Source: Stromatinia cepivora
Taxonomy: Eukaryota > Ascomycota > Leotiomycetes > Helotiales > Sclerotiniaceae
Direction: 5' to 3'
NCBI GenBank assembly: GCA_014898415.1
Contig: RCTD01000005.1
Span: 744,001 to 808,000 of the forward strand
DNA length: 64,000 bases
How positions within the stretch are numbered: position 1 is the stretch's first letter; each line of letters opens with the position of its first letter. A program made the translations under genes and the position numbers. The notes beneath the pieces are model-generated. The model saw nothing but the letters and a program-made list of their open reading frames with translations. It made no database searches and had not been told where the DNA came from. Shown here one piece after another: positions 1 to 11,800 of the stretch.

Positions 1-620
1 TAAATTAATCATAAAGCCTTTCTCATCCCAATTGTATATATTCTTGAATGATATATTATATTTTGTAGTTATTTTTATCAATTAAATGAAAAAAAGAAGG
101 ATATTAGTATAACTCTTTTAAATAATAAAATTCAACAACAATACAAAATAATTCAAACTAAATCATAAAAATACTCAAATACAATAATATTATCAGTTTT
201 CATATACAAATTATCAATATATCAAAAATACCGACTTTGAAAATATGTTTTATACCTTTTCACGAAATTTGCTGTTCAATTCTTCCCTAAAAAACGGCCT
301 ATAATCTCTTCTGTAAGGTTTTTGATTATATAACTTATAGAAAGTATAGATCTTTATATCAATTTGTTAATTTGATCGATTAAAACCTTTTCTTGCTTTT
401 TTGAAAAAGATTAATGAGTTTTAGTATATATAATATTATAAAAAATGGTTTTGCCTTTATAACATTAAAAAAACATTGAACAATTGATTTTGAAGAAATT
501 TGCTATTTAAATATATTTAAAATACTCTTCCTCTTTAATTTGAGCTAATATGAGCTCTATACAAGCCTCTAAAGGTATATCATCGCTATATCCATCTATA
601 GTGGTTAATATTTTATAAAA
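1..620. other. AT-rich block, probable RIP-degraded repeat relic
   Basis: This stretch is strongly AT-rich and changes to ordinary composition at about 620. The only coding-like trace is on the minus strand from about 606 down to 510: roughly 31 open codons reading TTIDGYSDDIPLEACIELI and onward, then a stop. It may be the mutated end of a transposon gene, but I do not recognise the family. The rest of the block has no usable reading frame. Between 620 and the first gene at 1269 I see only a (TA)n run at about 961-982 and promoter-like sequence. Confidence 0.35.
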
Positions 621-1268
621 TTAAAAGTGTGTGCAAGATGTGGGGTCGTGCATAATGTAGGGAAATCGATTATATCTTACATAATTTTATCCTTTGGATG
701 CGTAGTAACCTCACATGTGAACATCTCCGAGGGTCATCAATGGGTTGATATTCAAAACCGACTCCCTTGCGCCCAACCCTCATCTCCTTGTGCCCGCAAT
801 TTCGATATGCGACACTATCCCACGTCACATATGAAGACCCTAGAAACAATTGAAGCTTGATACATTCTTTTACTTATTTTTATTTCCCTTAAAAGTTTGG
901 AGCTGGGATACATTGACTGAATTATTGAGATTTCATCATTCCCCTATCGCGATCAGACAATATATATATATATATATATATACGGCTTCCGTGACTTATT
1001 ATAATATCAACAAACAATTCATTCTGGAGGCGTGCCAAAGGAAAAAAATCACTCAATAAGTGATAGTCTTGTGGAGTTCATATATGCATTCATATATAAA
1101 TTCAATCACATTGGTTGTCAGGATTCAAGCACGTCTCCTAGCTTCCTCCAGGATCAAGGTTTCCGACTTCCTACATTGATCGAAGCAGCGCGCGGTTAGC
1201 ACTGCACAGCTTTTGTGATTTTTCTCTCAGATTGTATATATCGCGACCAACTCCTTCTCAAAATCGTA

Positions 1269-2519
1269 ATGGCAGAATCAGAACCTTTACTGCAAGAGAA
1301 AATGGAGGTCCCTCATTGTGAGTTTTTACTCGAGATTCCTCAGAATCATGGCTAATATTGCTCCAGCAACTTTCACATTAGCCAAACCAGATCAGCGAGG
1401 TCGAATACTCCCGCAAGCTATTGCGCATCGAGGATACAAAGCTGCGAATCCAGAGAATACGATGGGCGCATTTAGAGGTGCTGTTGAAGTGGGAGCGCAT
1501 GCGATAGAAACCGACTTACACATCACCAAGGACGGAGTTTTGGTTATTTCACATGTGTGTTGTAACCTCAAGAAGTACATTCCCGGCAAGAACGATGGCT
1601 GACACGCCCCTCAAGGATCCAAGCCTTAAGAGATGTTTTGGAAAAGATAAAAAGGTCATAGATTGCGACTGGTCATACATATCTACCCTTCGCACTCTCC
1701 AGGCGCCCCACGAACCAATGCCCCGGCTTAGAGATCTCTTGGAATACCTCACTACACCCGGACTAGAAGACATATGGATATTGTTAGATATTAAGGTACC
1801 TTTGCCATGTACCATATTGTTTTGGAAAGAAGTCGAGTTGACGAGAGCAAAAAGCTTGATAATAATGCAGATCAAATAATGAGTTTAATCGCTTCAACGA
1901 TTGAAGAGGTGAAACCAACAAGACCTTGGAATCAGAGAATTTTATTAGGCTGCTGGGCAGTATGTTATTTTCTTCTCACCTAAATTCTTTCACTTCAACT
2001 ATCTTTCTGTGATTTACTGACAAACAACCATCTTAGGCCAAGTACCTTCCTCTTTGCGCCACTCACCTTCCCGATTTCCCCATAACGCACATTGGATTCT
2101 CCATAGGATATGCGAGGGAGTTTCTATCCATACCAAATATAAACTTCAACATGCTACGGCAGATTTTAGTCGGGCCTGGTGGTCCTAAATTTCTGGCTGA
2201 TACTAGAGCTGCAAAACGGTCTATGTTAGTATGGACTGTTAATGAAGAGCAATGGATGAGATGGTGTATCAAGAAAGAGGTGGATGGGGTTATTACTGAT
2301 GATCCAAAGAAGTATCTGGAAGTATGTGAGGAATACGATTCTGCAGATTCGAAAAATGTTGCCTTTGGATTCATGGATTGGACGTTGATTATATGGCTTA
2401 ACGTGTTGGCCATGCTATTTTCATGGCTGGTTAGGTACAGATTTGGCTTTACAATAGACAAGGAGAAGGTTAGAGAGGGTTATGAAACGTCGAGGCGCAA
2501 ACGGGGTTTGTCTTCATGA
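1269..2519 (+). CDS. pgc1: Pgc1-like phosphatidylglycerol phospholipase C (GDPD family)
   Basis: Glycerophosphodiester phosphodiesterase-family enzyme of 329 aa in five exons: 1269-1317, 1382-1554, 1616-1795, 1855-1959, 2037-2519. The catalytic set is visible: H32-R33 in AHRGYKAANPENT, E59 and D61 in ETDLHITKDG, and H74 in ISHD. Length and layout match yeast Pgc1, which degrades phosphatidylglycerol and is held in membranes by a C-terminal anchor; here residues about 284-303 form one hydrophobic segment followed by a basic tail. I chose the start at 1269 because the intron 1318-1381 has a perfect GTGAGT donor, a GCTAAT branch site and a TTAG acceptor and keeps frame. A start at 1348, inside that intron, would also give an open frame. 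Substrate is inferred from the Pgc1 likeness; it could be another GDPD. Confidence 0.9.
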
Positions 2520-3326
2520 CACATAGAGTATTATGACAATTAACGAATACCAATGAGTTCTGCCGACTTTTTATATCGCAAGCTTAACATGATTCACGGT
2601 AAAGATTTTGAGGCGCTTTGATTATCGGAAAATAAGATAGTGCAGAAATTGAGGAAACCTGTCAATGACGATGGTATGTTAAAGACGTTCTTATTGAAGC
2701 CAATGAAGGGGCTAATCGTGATTCAAAATCACCAGCAGAAGTGTACTCTTCCTTTTCATTGTTTACGAAATCCAGAGTTCTTGATTTCTTTGCAGCAAAT
2801 GACCTTGTCCCCCCTGAATCACCAGTTCCCTTTAGCAAAGAATCACACTCTTATTTAATATATATGCAATTTTACATATCCACTTCAACTATGGCCACAA
2901 ATTCCCCTTCTTCTTTAATATATGCAAGAACCAGAAATGTGCAACACATATACAATCATATTAAATTGCAACCACAAACAAACCTATACACATCGCTGCC
3001 CCTCATATCTTGGCAACCCACGACAAAAGTGCGTGAAAACACCCCCGACTATTGCTCATTACCTTGCGGACTGTCGAAAGTGTCGAGGCAAGGAGAGAGA
3101 TAACTTTGTGGTGGTTTGGGTGGAAAAGGAAAGCGACAGTAGTGCAGTTGACGAAGAGGAAGGGAATAGGAACTACATGTTGGGTATAGGGGGGTTTGAT
3201 ATTGTGGCGAATGGAGAAAAGAGGGGTAGAGAGAAAGGTGTTAGGGTATATCAGGATGGAACGGAAGAGGCACGACGCGAGAAGAAAGGGGTGAGGAATG
3301 TCTCTCCAAATGTTTCTGCCACTGAT

Positions 3327-5882
3327 ATGGCCAGATTCGACGCAGAAGTTGAGGACGACATGTATAGCCAAACCAACGAAAACACACAAGACACGAGTCC
3401 TGATGCTCCCAGAACCCGAAGTCTTCCAATAAAGGGTAAATCCAAAAAGCCCAATGTATTTGGAAGTCTGCGGAAAATGATCGTCCGACCTAAAAGTGAG
3501 CAGGACACAGCGGCAACAGGTGAGCATAAACCGCCCACACATGGTATAGTCAAACAAAGACTCAATAGATTCAATACAATCGCAGGCGGTTTCCGAGGTG
3601 GCAAGAAGACTGAAGACTCAGAAGAACATAATTCTCTATCTGGATCGACAGATGAACGGAGGATCGATGATGCTACGGGATATGAGTATCTTACACCTAA
3701 AGAATTTCTGGACCTCCATTTTAAGGGGGTGGTTGCTAGTACTGGTGGTGCACAAATAACGTCATCAAGTGCAACATCAGCGCCAATCGATATACCTCAA
3801 AAGAGTCGACCTAAAGCATCACAGGAGTGGACTGCCCAGAGACATGCTGGCGAGTACATGAGTGAAATTGGTGGGAACCCCTTCACGGCCAAATCTGCGG
3901 TTGTTGACTCCTTTACTGATGATTCTGAAATCCCTGACGTCGCAGATAGCTACCATGGAGTAACATCAGAGCGATGGGGCAATGATACAAACTCCAGGCC
4001 CGGAAGAATAAGCCGAGAAACCGAATTCTCGCAGTCTGACGAGGAGCGAATGGATATCATTAGTCAGGCGAGCGATGGGGAAACAATTAATATAACGCCG
4101 CATAATATCGATAATGTACTTGCTGTTTGGAAAGGAAGTTTTGGTACATCATCTTCATCGTCGCCTATTCGTATACCTTCTCGGCCTCATGCTCTGGATC
4201 ATCCGGTTCATTCTCATAGCATTGATGCGTTGTCGGTTCCTCCACATCTTCGATCTCAAGAACTAGATGTTGCCGGTCATAGTACAAGTTTACCAAATCA
4301 TCACGGTGTTGGGGAGAGAGTTGCAAGAGCTCAGTGGGCGCAGGGAAATGATTTCGAGAAAGTTTCTTCTGCACCTTTCGCGGCTTTGCAGCATGCCATA
4401 GATTTTGTCGAGCCCCAGATGTATAGGGATATCCCTAAGAGGAATAATACGACTAAGGAACCTCCTCGAGGTTTTGCTTTACCTAAGAGGACGAATACAG
4501 GCGCTATACCACATCCTCGACACCCTCTAGCCAATGAAATTACTCGAAGCAACACTCTCACTAAGACTTCCCAGGCACAGACAAGAAACCAAGTCACATC
4601 GCCAGAAATTCCAGAGCCTGTACAAGAAACCATCGCTGGTACTCGATACTCTTCTTTAACCTCACCTCCCACTATTTCTCCATCTCCGAGGATCAAAGAT
4701 AATGAACAAGGCCGGCAATCACCTCGACTTTGGAACAGGAAAGCTACCCCTACATCAAAGCCCGAATATCCCACCAATTTATTGGTGCAGGGTCGAGCGA
4801 GTCCGGCCATTGATAGATCTTCTATCATGACAACTTTCTCGCAATTTATACCTTCGCGTAATGGGGAGCTCGATGAGGAAATCACTACGGGTGTTCTTCC
4901 TGCTAAAACATCCACCAGGACACCTCGACATCGAACCGGAAGTCGAAATACGCAAAACCGTACGAGAGGTGACGCGATTCCTATCCCTGAGGTTCCAGCA
5001 ATTCCAAAAACTTACGCAAAGCATACAACTGTTCTTCCAAAAATTGGTAGAGATGCCACTGGAAGGTTTTCCGTGGAGTATATTGAACGAGAACAGGCTG
5101 GAAGCGCAGTATCTAGCTTGCATAAGCGAGTGGCGAGGGAAGTGAATGTGGAAGAAACGGAAGATATTTACGCGAATCATACGATAGGTACTTGGGATGC
5201 GGTTTTGCGGATTGGTGCGGGTGATGTGAGTCCGGTTAGTTCGGTTGAGGATTTGAATGGTATTGGGAGTCCGGTTAGTTCTTTTGGGGAAAGGGGAGAT
5301 GGGAGGGATTGGGATGATGATGGGGATGAGGATGGGGATGAGGATGGGGATGGGGATGTGTATTTGGGCCCGGAATCTTACCAAGAGAATCCGGATTTCA
5401 TATCACAACCCACAAATCTATCAATAAGTTCACCTCCACATCTCCCCTCCACCTTTTCACCCCCACATCAAGTACCAACTCCAACTTTTACCTCGATTCT
5501 CCCTCAATTTCCCCACACACCTCCTCTATCTGACCCCTCACCCCGGTCTCCTCTGCTCTCACAAAACCTTCAACCTCAACATCAACCTCAACATCAACCT
5601 CAACCTCAACATCAACAATCTTCCCACACCATTCCGCAGGAAATACCCACAAATACAATATCGCCATCTCCAATCGATCCAACTATACCTATAACGCTGC
5701 CCCTAAAAATCTATAAAAAGAATCAACAGCTGGCTTTGGTGATAGATGGGATAGATAAGGTGGGAGGGATTGAGAATGAGATACGTAGGAGACAGAGAGG
5801 TGGGATGGAGCAGACAGAGAAGGGGATGGGGGAGGGATTGAGGAGGGCGGATGAGAGGTTGAGGGATGGAAGGGGGTTGTAA
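3327..5882 (+). CDS. Large low-complexity protein of unknown function
   Basis: One uninterrupted frame of 851 aa from the ATG at 3327 (MARFDAEVEDD). The frame stays open upstream to an ATG at 2922, which would give 986 aa. I prefer 3327 because the upstream part reads like leader sequence. I recognise no domain. The protein is Ser/Pro/Thr/Asn/Arg-rich and probably mostly disordered. It has an acidic Asp/Gly/Glu tract (coded around 5313-5360), a Pro/Ser-rich stretch with Gln-Pro-Gln-His repeats (5571-5617), and a charged C-terminus (KIYKKNQQLALVIDGIDKV onward). The 3' end is very purine-rich on the coding strand. The gene lies about 0.8 kb downstream of the phosphodiesterase on the same strand. 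A signalling scaffold or cytoskeletal protein would be a guess only. Confidence 0.75.
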   Translation: MARFDAEVEDDMYSQTNENTQDTSPDAPRTRSLPIKGKSKKPNVFGSLRKMIVRPKSEQDTAATGEHKPPTHGIVKQRLNRFNTIAGGFRGGKKTEDSEEHNSLSGSTDERRIDDATGYEYLTPKEFLDLHFKGVVASTGGAQITSSSATSAPIDIPQKSRPKASQEWTAQRHAGEYMSEIGGNPFTAKSAVVDSFTDDSEIPDVADSYHGVTSERWGNDTNSRPGRISRETEFSQSDEERMDIISQASDGETINITPHNIDNVLAVWKGSFGTSSSSSPIRIPSRPHALDHPVHSHSIDALSVPPHLRSQELDVAGHSTSLPNHHGVGERVARAQWAQGNDFEKVSSAPFAALQHAIDFVEPQMYRDIPKRNNTTKEPPRGFALPKRTNTGAIPHPRHPLANEITRSNTLTKTSQAQTRNQVTSPEIPEPVQETIAGTRYSSLTSPPTISPSPRIKDNEQGRQSPRLWNRKATPTSKPEYPTNLLVQGRASPAIDRSSIMTTFSQFIPSRNGELDEEITTGVLPAKTSTRTPRHRTGSRNTQNRTRGDAIPIPEVPAIPKTYAKHTTVLPKIGRDATGRFSVEYIEREQAGSAVSSLHKRVAREVNVEETEDIYANHTIGTWDAVLRIGAGDVSPVSSVEDLNGIGSPVSSFGERGDGRDWDDDGDEDGDEDGDGDVYLGPESYQENPDFISQPTNLSISSPPHLPSTFSPPHQVPTPTFTSILPQFPHTPPLSDPSPRSPLLSQNLQPQHQPQHQPQPQHQQSSHTIPQEIPTNTISPSPIDPTIPITLPLKIYKKNQQLALVIDGIDKVGGIENEIRRRQRGGMEQTEKGMGEGLRRADERLRDGRGL

Positions 5883-5899
5883 GGGGGTTGTAAGGGGGG
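5863..5899 (+). other. G-quadruplex-type motif spanning a stop codon
   Basis: Four runs of three or more G (5863-5865, 5872-5876, 5883-5887, 5894-5899) are separated by 6-nt loops, matching the usual G3+N1-7 pattern. The stop codon at 5880-5882 of the preceding gene lies inside a loop. The unit of five G followed by TTGTAA occurs twice, so the stop-containing segment is itself a short tandem repeat. Folding in the mRNA is predicted only. Confidence 0.5.
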
Positions 5900-8800
5900 T
5901 TGGATTTGGATTTTATTTGAATTTCGTGGTAAGGGATTAGGATGGTAGGTTTGGGGAGATGAGAAATGCAGTGAAGGTGTGCAGATGCGATAGGAAATTG
6001 ATGAATAGGAATATATCAATAAAGGAATATAAGTTAGAATCGGAGCAGAGAGCATGGTAATAATAATAATAATCATAATAATAGCAACTCGAGATTCAAT
6101 AGCCTGGATATCGCAGCATGAGTTACGGATATAATACTCTTAGATTTTGACGCTATGAAAGTAATGAAGTCATAGATAGATAGAGAGGGGGATGAGATAT
6201 TGATGCTGAGTATCTTTATTCTAATTCTTGATCGGAATGGATATAAGATCTTACATATTTATTTCTTACGACCTTGATTTCCATCGTTTTGTTTCGTTAT
6301 GAATGATTGGAAAAATCTTTTGTATGGATTTTTTTTGGGTTGGGGAAGAAGGTTATTGATTAGGTGTGGATTTTTTTGGTGGGGGAAGGAATGAGAGATA
6401 AGAGATATATATCAGAATCAAGCTCCTGAGATGTGGATTTATCTTCTATATTAACGTCTATCTTCTTGGTTGCGAATATATTAATATATTGCAATCTTCT
6501 TTGGTGATTTTTATATTGCTTCTTTTGGAGAATGGTATGTATGTGTAGGTTCACAGGATCAGAGCTTCAAAAACAAGTATAGTCTCATCACATTTTGCAC
6601 CGTATTTGTGTTCGCCGTATTCTACCTGGCACGATGTTAGTCTTTAACCCGCGGAGAGCTATGTATAATATGGCAGGGTTGATCTGATAAGTGGTATGTA
6701 ATAGGTTTGATGGTTACTGATCATCCGGATGATCTGTCTAAAACCAGCGTCCACCTCAAACTACGGAATAGAATTCGATTATGGAAGATGGGATACGCGT
6801 AATGCATTACGCAAAGGTTGATTGGTAGCGAATCTTCATACCTGGATGCTTTTGCGATGCGTCATGCATCGTGATCATGGGTTATGTATAAATGTATGCA
6901 TATTTCTTTATCATTATCATAATCTTTATTTTTGAAGTTCTCTGCAGTCATTTATCTTTAGCACGACCCTTTTCTTCAAGTCGTGAGAACAAAATCTACA
7001 TATATAAGCAAAACATAAGGAAATAAATCATAGATAGATGCTTTCACCGAGAAGCTGATAGAAATCTATCCGTACAGACCATTTTATACAGAACGACCAC
7101 CTACTCAATCTCTCCACTCCTATGTCCCTTAAAAGATATACATACAATACAGATTCTATAAACAATTTATCTCTACCATACACTCGTAACCCCACGCAGA
7201 AAGGAGAACAAGAGATATCATATATGAGGGACCGTCATATCAAGGAAGAAATGACTAATTCTGTAAAGCGATAAGAGTTCGCCAATGTATATCTATTCAC
7301 CAACTCATTCAGTGGAGTATTTATATGTATTTATATTTCTCCCCATCAACTTTGGGCTTTTTTTCCATTCCAACAAAGTATTTCTTTCCACCCGATCAAT
7401 TTCTCGGCTTTTCTCCCATGATAAAGAGCAAAAAGTCTCCGAGAAGATATAGAGTATACTTTAAAGGAGTAGTGAAGGGAAAGATAAAGATGGACATAAC
7501 ACCAATACAATGTAAACTTCTTATGGAGAAAACCATGCTTGACTGGGTCACGGTGGCAGTGAAGGAGACTTTAGAGGAAAATAAAGGAAAGGAAGGAAAG
7601 AGAGAAAGAAAGAAAGAAGATATGAGTTATAAGAAATAGATAAGAATGAAACGAAATATCTTCAATATCTTTATTGATGTATTTTGACGAAGGATTGGTG
7701 TGATGTTAAGATTGATACTAGGTACCTAGGTAATAACTGATTAAGTCGTTGATATTGGAATACCAATGAATGCCAGTTTAAGTATGTATCTCGGGGAATG
7801 AAGAAATGGGGTAGGAAGATTTAGTTCATGAACAACATATCTTTTTGAAGAAGAGCAACATCAGTGATGGCAAAGTGATAGCAAGTGTTGTTCTATGATT
7901 TCGTTATCCCTTTCATCAAGGTATGAGTATATTCTAGCGAATATAGGTTTAGCAGTGCAGACGATGTGTAGTTAGATAGATCCATAAGAGAGGTGATTAA
8001 AATCCACACAACAGCAATCCAAAAGAAGGGGTATGGTGATCATTCTTGTCTGTTTGTTCATCGTTGCTTCCTCTTCCTCTTCAGAAAGAGGAGAAGCAAT
8101 TAATACGCACGGCGAATGCCCACCCGAATACCCACCAAGATTGAGAAAACGTAATATCAATCCAGCTTTCATGTAGATATTGTAACTTCTAGAGAACTTG
8201 ACTTTGAAAAGAAAGACTCTACTTGCCGCTGAAAAATCATTAAATGTGTAATGACTCAAAAGCTGTGAAGTTGTCAATATTTCACGTCGTTAATCGATAA
8301 AAAGATTATGAATAATCATTAAAATACCCTCACACTAACCAGGTAAACCAATTTATTACGTGGAATATTTAATAATGAATCTCCAAATGTAACTTCGTAT
8401 CTACATCGGGAGCCGCAATGTACTCCCAGAGAAGTGAAATCAAATTTCCTAGCCCCTGAATGTATTTATTCCTAATCTTGTACTTGCGGTGACGTACATA
8501 TCTCCGCTGATACATTCCACCAGATCTGATGCCTCTGTACGTGTGGGACTGGAAATCAGTCCTAGAAACATTACCGCCATCGAAGATTTCCATTGACCGA
8601 TCCGCAGCAAAAGCTGAACGTGTCCGTAGATCGACATCGATGTCTCGGCAGTAGCATTAGCAGCAGATCTGTCTCCGCCTTTCGGAACCCGAATCACGCT
8701 TTAGCTGGATACATATGCAACTAGAGAACACGCTCGTGAAAATATGTCCGCGACCAAAGGTTCTCGCGGCTGATCTGTACTGGCGAGGAACAGTATCTTC

Positions 8801-11800
8801 CTATTGTACAGGTATGCAAGGGAAGAATATCGAAGAATGAAAGAAGTATTTCTTGAAAGCTCTCAGCCACGCAGCCACGGGGAGGCCATTCGGAGATTTT
8901 ATGTTCATATCCGGGCATTGCTTCTTCGCGGAATAGTTGAATGTCTCGGAAAATTATCTCTTTTGGAGACGCGGGGAGAAATTGTCTTCGGTTTATGGCG
9001 GCAAAGTCGCCAAATACATTTTTCGAGGATGGAAGGAAGTAAGGAGAAAGAGGAAATGAAGAATAAAAAGAAGCTAGAGAGTCGGAAACATCTTGAAACT
9101 ACTCCGCAATATTATTTTGACTCTGACTCTAAGAAAATGACAAGATATGATCAAGTTCAGCCTTTTCCACATGTACATTTAACGGGTTGGTACACAATTA
9201 AATGACTGTTTGCCAATAAGTCATTAAGAGACACTCTGGAGCCGTCCCTGTCGACTTGAGACAAGGGTCCACGAGAATCAGCAGGCGGGTAAGGGAAAAT
9301 ATGATAGTTTCCTCATATTGTGTCGTCCAGCGCTTAAATATCAAGACATCCATAAGCCACCCTCGGCATCCATTCTCGTAAACACATGAATTGGCATATG
9401 AATTTTTGATATGATTAACAAGAAGAAGCCAAACTTCGTACGAATCTGACAAAGTCAAGCCCTTGAGTTCCACACAAGAGTCAGTCCGTCACGAGCTTAG
9501 TTTCTTGGACAAAATCGACGAAAATTCTCTTATGCGCCACAAAACGTGAGAACTCACATACGCCACCTTTGTATTTCCCTCAACACTGTGTTCGCTGTGT
9601 TCAAAATACACGTTTCTATGAACCAGTCAGCCTTCAAACTATGAGATGCATCTATGCGAGCCTTAAACCACCCTCGTTCTCGTCCGCGCACATCACCTGC
9701 TTTTTCTATAATTAGGAGTTTTGGTAAAAAAAAAAAAAAAAAAAAAGCTGATTCTCGGTTATACTTCTGTATTGAGACGAGGATGCAGATGAAACAATTA
9801 CGTGCCTACCTATATAGGACATCTTAAACTTAGATCATTCCGATCGGATTCGTTATCTAAATAACTCCGCATAGTATTCTGGTAAGAAGTGAAATTTTCG
9901 ATTATTCCAATAAAGTCATTGTGTCGCACCAGCAATATCTGAAGTGTTTTTATTGGAAGCTGAAAACAAAGAGAAAAGTTAACTACAGTATAGATGGAAA
10001 AAGCAAGTATGATGGCCAGCCAACTTGGCTTTTTTGTGCCACATGAGGTCCTTAATGAAAAATAATACCGAAATTTAAGGAGATATTGCAATTTTTGCAT
10101 TTCTGCAACTGTGCCGAACTTGATGTGATGAGAACCAGTGAGGTGATGCGATATGTCATTGTGTACCCTATGTATCTAGGCGCATGCATGTGGGAGTACA
10201 AAAGTCTGACAGGAAAATATTTAAGATCTTAATCTGTTAGGTACCCGTTCACCCACACCCAATATGATGCAAGCGCGAGACGAAATATTCCGCAAAGATA
10301 ATTGCGTTGACTATGAGTGGTTGAGCGAGCGGGTCATATCTTGGTAAGCTAAGAGTAAGCTGCATTACCTCACCATCATACCAAACAGATAGAGATATCG
10401 GACAATAAGCACATATACTTGATTTGTTGCGATCTTCATCTAGGGATTTCCACTCTGACATGGGATCTGGTCGAACCCTTGACCGAGTGACGGAATATCC
10501 CATTCGGACTGCGGGGTTTGCTTGATGCATCCGTCCTGTTGTGCTGCGGTGTAGGTGTTAGGTTTTTCTTGACGGTAGTGGTGGTTTGTTGTAAAGCGGA
10601 ACTAAGGTGGCATTGGGGATTGGACCGCAAAGCTCAGCTCGGTGAGCAGAACCCCGTCAAGCTGCAAGCATATATTCATTATCTCAAGCTTACGGTATAA
10701 GTTTGTGGGTGCTCATGATCTATCTGCAGCATGTCGAACCCGAGTCAAGACAAAGAAAGATATAGGCAGGGTGCAGAGTTGAAGATAAGCAGATCTTAGA
10801 TGAAGCTTACATCTACGTGAGGGTATTGCGAACTTCCTTCTGTGTTAGATTTCTGGGATGAATCTCGATCCTAGTCCGTGACATATTTGGGGTAGAAAAA
10901 AACGTTGGCTGTGCCGTAAGCCACAATAACATTGATTGAACGGCACTGCATTTCAATATCGATATATTGGACCATCAAAATCCGGCTAAGTTCAGTCGGC
11001 TGTGTAGGGGCACAGTGAGATATGCCATGCCCAGCAATCACAGTAGATATGATGCTTCGTAGGATTCTTTGATATCTTGCCGTATCTACACGCAGTAAAA
11101 TTACTTGGAGTCTTTCTGCCACTCCTGGTCACTTTGTGGATCCCTTTACTGGGGTAGAGGTCTCAAGTGGGGATGAGAAGTTTGTTTATTGCATGCATCA
11201 CCATAAATATATGCGTTGCAATGCAATGCAAGGCTAAAATGCCAGCGTCGTAGACAACAAATTCTTCCGGAAGAATGATGCAAACGCCCGGCCAAATCGT
11301 AGCTTGAATGGTGTACCGACAGAAGGGTTCGGTCTGAAATCTCGATCATCTTAGCAATGTTTTCATGGGACGAAGAGACATACATCCCAAGCAGGCATCA
11401 AGGTTTTATTATGCATGAGATCGGTCGATGATCATTCCAATTTTGGTGTGGTGGTGTGTTCTCGTGTTGACTTTTTAGGATATATGAAGTATATTATATG
11501 TCGCAATAGCTTGTGAGACGGTGATATTGATGAGTAGCAATAATGTATGAGATTATAGTATTTGTTTAACCGTGAGATGATATCTTGGAAAATTGATAAG
11601 TCAATATATATAATACAAGGAGATTTCCTAAAATGAAAAGTAGCAATATTTGAAAATGAAGATATATAATACAAAATGTCTAAAGCGATGATTCGGACAT
11701 AAGAGAAAAGCTCCGTAGGCCAAAAAATGATGAGAGGGAAAGCGCAGCCTAATGTTGAATTTTTATATATATATATTTTTTTTGTGTCATTCCAAAAGGT

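Noticed and set aside
1348..1381. Alternative phosphodiesterase start at the ATG at 1348
   Set aside because: It falls inside a well-formed intron (GTGAGT...GCTAAT...TTAG) whose removal joins the upstream ATG at 1269 in frame.
3003..4915. Long antisense frames (up to 194 codons) under the large unknown gene
   Set aside because: They are shadows of the sense frame, without domain content or their own gene signals.
8804..9205. 133-codon frame in the 12 kb gap
   Set aside because: No recognisable motif, charged low-complexity tail, and no intron or start context worth trusting.
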